The position numbers and the translations under genes were made by a program. The notes beneath the pieces were generated by a model. The model was not told where the DNA came from, ran no database searches, and was given only the letters and a program-made list of their open reading frames with translations. This document shows positions 60,157 through 64,000 of a stretch of DNA of 64,000 nucleotides, piece after piece (position 1 is the stretch's first letter; each line of letters opens with the position of its first letter). This stretch comes from Morella rubra (taxonomy: Eukaryota > Streptophyta > Magnoliopsida > Fagales > Myricaceae). The stretch covers positions 32,981,440-33,045,439 of the forward strand of contig CM025851.1 of assembly GCA_003952965.2 (NCBI GenBank), read 5' to 3'.

Positions 60157-61405
60157 TCTCTCCGCCTCTCTACGCAAGCGTCTTCACTTTGAGTGACGTT
60201 TCACAGAGGAGCTAACTGCTGCGCTCAATCCACTGACCACTTGGAGGAATGGACAACAGGACAAGCGCGCAGGTTTTCAGTTTGAGGACCCCCGCTTCGA
60301 CCTCTATTTATTTTCTCTCCTTTTCTTTGATTCAATGCAATTACCTGTTTAATAAAATTTTAAAAAAGAAATTACTTGCCTTTCCATTATACATCAAAAT
60401 TTTACGATACGAGAAGGGCAATTATTTTTAATTTCAATAGTGTTGCGTTTAAAATCAAATTTTATGATAACAACATAAATTTGTTACGTCTTTCATGTGT
60501 CCATTTTTGTGTCAATATCACTGTATATATGCCGTCACATTAGACCAAAAATTCCACGTAAACCAAATATGTCACGAAAAATTGTATGGACATATTACTA
60601 TTCTACATAGTGACAGACTAGTTTTGAATTTCAAAAAAAAAAACAACGGAGTAATTAAGCCATAAAATAAAGGGAGAAGCTCCACCAAACGTATATATAT
60701 GCATTGAGGTGCGACGGAATTCGCATTTTCAACTGAAATAAATGGGTTGAAGTAACATTTGAATGCAACGAAATTTTCTAGTCTAACATCCACTTGAGAG
60801 TGTTACTGGGCCGTGTTGTCTTCGAGATTCGGATATATCAAAGCCTTTCCAAGTTGAAGTTGGAGCACGATCCCACAACCTTCAGCAGTTCAGCGTGCTT
60901 CTATACATCCGTTACTAAAGTGGCAACATAACTTTGTTTGGGTAGAACAATTTGAGAGAAGATGACTCCCACACTTTCTTTCTTTCCGAACACGACTAAA
61001 GCGACGCAATCTCAACTGCAAATCGGCTGATCAAAACGATCTTTTTAACTGGATGGTCGCTTCAGGAACCAATCCTGTGTTATGAGAAGAAAAAATACAA
61101 ATACAAAACCACGAAACCTATAGAGTGGGTTCTCCAATTGACAGCAGTGAACATGTTAACTCGCCACAATCATCAGAGCAACACGAATACACAACATTGA
61201 GTAGCTGATAGATGAAGAAGAAATATTTAGTTCAAAAGCTAAAATAAAGCAGAAAGTGGGACAAAGATGCAAAATAAAGCCACCAGCCTGCTCTTGTATC
61301 ATACATATACGTGGAACGATAACCACCAAAACTAAACTAACAAGGTAAATGAGAGCAACCAAAAGAAGATACGGCTCCAAAGACCTTTTCACAGTCGAAG
61401 AAAAG
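60157..61405. other. Upstream flank of the WD40 gene, no gene seen
   Basis: Should hold the WD40 promoter (minus-strand transcription). No clear TATA element was assigned. The open frames are short and without domains. Confidence 0.5.
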
Positions 61406-61622
61406 CCCTCAGATCTCATAGCTTAGAACAGATCATCCACGGTTGAAGCTGGCTGGTCATCATAGAACTTTTGGCACCACCAAAACACAGACACACACAC
61501 TCATACACACGCACGCGCACACTTTTTTTGTCAAAGGGAATTGGTGGTACAAAAGGTGCAGCTATGAATGAAAACCATCTGACCGTTCAATATATTTGAG
61601 GTGTCCATCATTGGGCAAAATT
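61406..61622 (-). ncRNA. Candidate structured RNA, hairpin unit 1
   Basis: 217 nt. On the minus strand it begins near GCCCAATGATGGA and ends AAGCTATGAGATCTGAGGGC. The whole unit folds back: GCCC pairs with GGGC at the base, then TTGAACGG with the TTCAACC region, ATGGTTTTCATTCATAG with CTATGATGACCA, and CTTTTGTACCACCAA with TTGGTGGTGCCAAAAG near the loop. The loop holds a CA/CG-rich simple repeat. An AATGATGG near the 5' end and a CTGA near the 3' end also resemble box C and box D. It could be a MIRNA precursor, a C/D-type RNA or an old foldback element. Confidence 0.35.
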
Positions 61623-61798
61623 AGCGGTCGAACCCGCGAGTCACAGAAACAAACTTGGATAGAAAAGCAATTCGTATTTGACAATTAGAACAAACAGGGG
61701 AAGCAACAATACAAAACACTGGGCATCTCAATAAATTCTGCTAATAATAATAGAGAAAAGTATAATCTTCTGAGGTTTAAGAAAGCATTGTGCTTGAA

Positions 61799-62060
61799 CC
61801 CTCAGATCTCATTGGAATAAAAAGCTTATGATTCTCATTGAAAGTCATTCAACATCTCCAAAGTCACGTAAAAAGTAACCACCACAACCACGTCTAGCAA
61901 AAACAGAAAGTAATAACGACAATAATAATATTAATAGAAGAAAAAGAAGAAGATGAAGCAGCAGCAGCAGCTAGTGGAAATATAAGTTCGTGTGGAGATG
62001 GAGGCTTATAATGAAAATCAAGGCACCAGTTAACTGAGTGCTCATCATCAGACAAATGGA
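61799..62060 (-). ncRNA. Candidate structured RNA, hairpin unit 2
   Basis: 262 nt, the most diverged member. It ends CCAATGAGATCTGAGGG and begins near GTCTGATGATGAG. The arms pair through CTTGATTTTCATTATAAG with the CATTGAAAGTCATTC region, and CATCTCCA with TGGAGATG. The loop is an agc/aag-rich simple repeat. Confidence 0.3.
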
Positions 62061-62704
62061 AATGATTGTAAAGCTTCAATCACACACATGGCATAACTGA
62101 GACCCTTTAATTGCACTGATAAAGAGTCTCTTTCTCCAAAATTCAGCGAGGTTACACTATTTGCTCTTGCAATATATATGGCGAAAGCCTGGACATCATA
62201 CACGTATGAATCCAAGAAGTAAACTACAAAGATGAAACATAATTTTGGTGGCATCAAACTTATCAAAAAAAAAAATTTGGTCGCATCAAATAGAGCTTTC
62301 CCAGTGACGAAGAGAATTCAGTACACACTACTAAAAGCACAGTGCGTGAATCAGTACTCAGTACAAGCAACACAAACCCCAAATACAGACACAAACAAGC
62401 CCTTATAACTCAATAGTAACAACAAGGACAGATATATCAAAGTAAACAATACTTTTATATTTGAAAATATATTCAGCAACAAATGAAGTGAAAAGTACAT
62501 ATTAAACAGTTAGAGAGGCACCTGAGACCAAATCACATTGCCTAGGTCCTCAAGCATTGCTCTTAGTTCTGCAACTTCCAACCAATAGCACGTGCATGGG
62601 TCAAAATGAGTTAGCCTGAAAATTACATTCTCTTTGGGCTAGAATTTATGTTTGAGAAGGTTTAGATGCAGATAACTCTCAGAAACCAGTATGAGGTATG
62701 ACAA

Positions 62705-62918
62705 CCCTCAGATCTCATAGCTTCAACCATATCATCTATGGCTTAATGCAAATGACGTACATAAAAGAGCCTTTGTTCACCACCAAACATACATACATAC
62801 TTACACACACATAGCCACATAGATTCTGTAGAAGAGATGGCGGTGGTGGGAGTGTGGAAAGGCGAATGATAAATAGAAAACAAACAACTAAGATCCGTTG
62901 TCCATCATCTGGCCAGAT
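62705..62918 (-). ncRNA. Candidate structured RNA, hairpin unit 3
   Basis: 214 nt. It ends AAGCTATGAGATCTGAGGG and begins near GGCCAGATGATGGA. Near the loop GCCTTTCCAC and CACCACC pair with GGTGGTGAACAAAGGC. The middle of the arms pairs less well than in units 1 and 4. Confidence 0.3.
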
Positions 62919-63663
62919 AGAAAGTATCCAATCATCCAAGTTTGAAGAGATTCAAGATACTTGCAGAAACCAGAAAGCAAAATTTCAAGAATAAAGACCA
63001 GATAACATTTCTATGGGCCAAGGCTAAACTCATATGGCATGAATCCTCGATTGAATGGAAGAGAAAAAAAAAAAAGCAATGACTGAAGAAAAAATATACA
63101 GAGGTCCAAGACACTAAAAAACCATCAGAGACCTCAATGCAAGCAGATGAGACTGGTTTTAAAGCTCTTTCACCATAGTTTATGATTAAACATTAGAGTC
63201 AACGTGGATTGTGAACATATGACAGTATTCAGAAGTAAAAATGTTCGAACTTTTCAAGCCTTGCAATGGAATATCTTGAAAATTTCACATTGTAATAAGC
63301 TGTAGGTAACATGTTCTAAACCACATGGGCGACCATTTTCAGATGCACCAACACTTTCATCCCGAACATTTTTTTTCTTAAAGTCATCCCAATAAGGTTT
63401 GTAGAAAACTAAAAATCAAGTGTTAGTCCAAGCAAGGATACCTGGTTGCTCCTCCCAGACAATCTAAACCATTAGTGTAATATAGGTGGCATAACAGATG
63501 AAGTAGAATTGTGACCACTACTAGCACTCCGCACCAGATTATATTCCAAATAAAGCAGGATAAGGGGGTAACAAAGACAAGCTTGAGAAAGAAAAAAAGA
63601 ATTTCGTAGACGAGAAAACTCCTCAAATCAAATAGTAACAAAGACATAAACTTCTTAGGAAAA

Positions 63664-63881
63664 CCCTCAGATCTCATAGCTATATCGGGTCATTGACGGT
63701 ATACTCATTGAACTTTTGTTAAAAGCCTTTCCACGTATTCATCACAACAATAAGAAAGAAAGAGAATGATATAATGCTAATACTAATAACCAAAATGATG
63801 ATGATGACGACGATGGCAAAGGCTCTTAATGAAATCCATGTAACCGCTCCATACACAGAGTTTTCCATTATGGGGCAAATG
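63664..63881 (-). ncRNA. Candidate structured RNA, hairpin unit 4
   Basis: 218 nt. It ends TAGCTATGAGATCTGAGGG and begins near TTTGCCCCATAATGG. AAGAGCCTTTGCCA pairs with GTGGAAAGGCTTTT. The loop is rich in atg and aat repeats. The stem sequence differs from the other units yet remains paired. Between the four units (61623-63663) I see no gene. Confidence 0.33.
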
Positions 63882-64000
63882 CAAATAGACATAAGTGTTC
63901 TGAGGATACTAAAGGATCAAGTACTGCGAAGCAGCACAACAACAGTGCACTAACCCAGCATTATTTATTTATAGTCTCTGGCTAAGTAAGCATTATTAAT

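Noticed and set aside
61440..61475. miR167-like sequence (tgaagctggctggtcatcat) on the plus strand of hairpin unit 1
   Set aside because: Only the first eight bases agree well with miR167; the remainder differs too much, and the other units lack it.
61406..63881. Coding exons beginning ATG AGA TCT GAG in the four units
   Set aside because: The donor GT is not conserved (unit 1 has GGGC), frames do not continue between units, and the conserved feature is pairing, not reading frame.
1..64000. CRISPR array, rRNA or tRNA genes
   Set aside because: No regularly spaced direct repeats of the CRISPR kind and no recognisable rRNA or tRNA cloverleaf; the TGGTATCAGAGCC sequence is a primer site, not a tRNA gene.

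Overview
This is nuclear DNA from a flowering plant, most likely a woody eudicot. The signs are intron-rich genes with GT-AG junctions, an L-type lectin receptor kinase, Ty1/copia, CACTA and hAT elements, MITE-like foldbacks and an endogenous caulimovirid (pararetrovirus). An 859-base N run (18804-19662) shows it comes from an assembly. I cannot name the species. Many ORFs in the window begin at GTG or TTG, so starts were re-chosen at ATG where possible.

Layout. 1-6.8 kb: a decayed copia fragment running off the left edge, a non-LTR RNase H remnant and AT-rich intergenic DNA with hAT end fragments. 6.87-8.92 kb (minus): one intact intronless gene for a lectin receptor kinase, with a tandem repeat upstream. 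9.2-18.4 kb: intergenic, with a tandem duplication and a 665-bp foldback insertion whose unfilled site is preserved nearby. 18.4-20.4 kb (minus): a gene remnant touching the sequence gap, then two exons of a gene built from repeated ~40-codon exons. 20.6-39.5 kb: a four-layer nest of a copia element, split by a CACTA-like element, split by endogenous pararetrovirus DNA, split by a hAT element. 40.0-46.0 kb (minus): ten more exons of the repeated-exon gene in a ~3.1-kb tandem segmental duplication. 46.0-49.9 kb: a second, closely related hAT element sitting exactly at the end of the duplication. 50.8-51.9 kb: a TAGGG-ended non-autonomous element. 52.7-60.2 kb (minus): a 13-exon WD40 gene with one clear and one probable single-base deletion. 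61.4-63.9 kb: four similar ~215-262-nt imperfect hairpins, possibly an uncharacterised RNA gene family.

How the parts relate. Only the receptor kinase looks fully intact. The WD40 gene is recognisable end to end but needs reads or RNA to decide between mutation and assembly error. The repeated-exon locus appears to have grown by tandem duplication, with different splice sites lost in the two copies, and the nest lies between its left exons and its right exons. The nest is well dated in relative order: the copia frame continues across the CACTA insertion with a CCA target duplication, and the inner hAT has a perfect 8-bp target duplication inside viral sequence.
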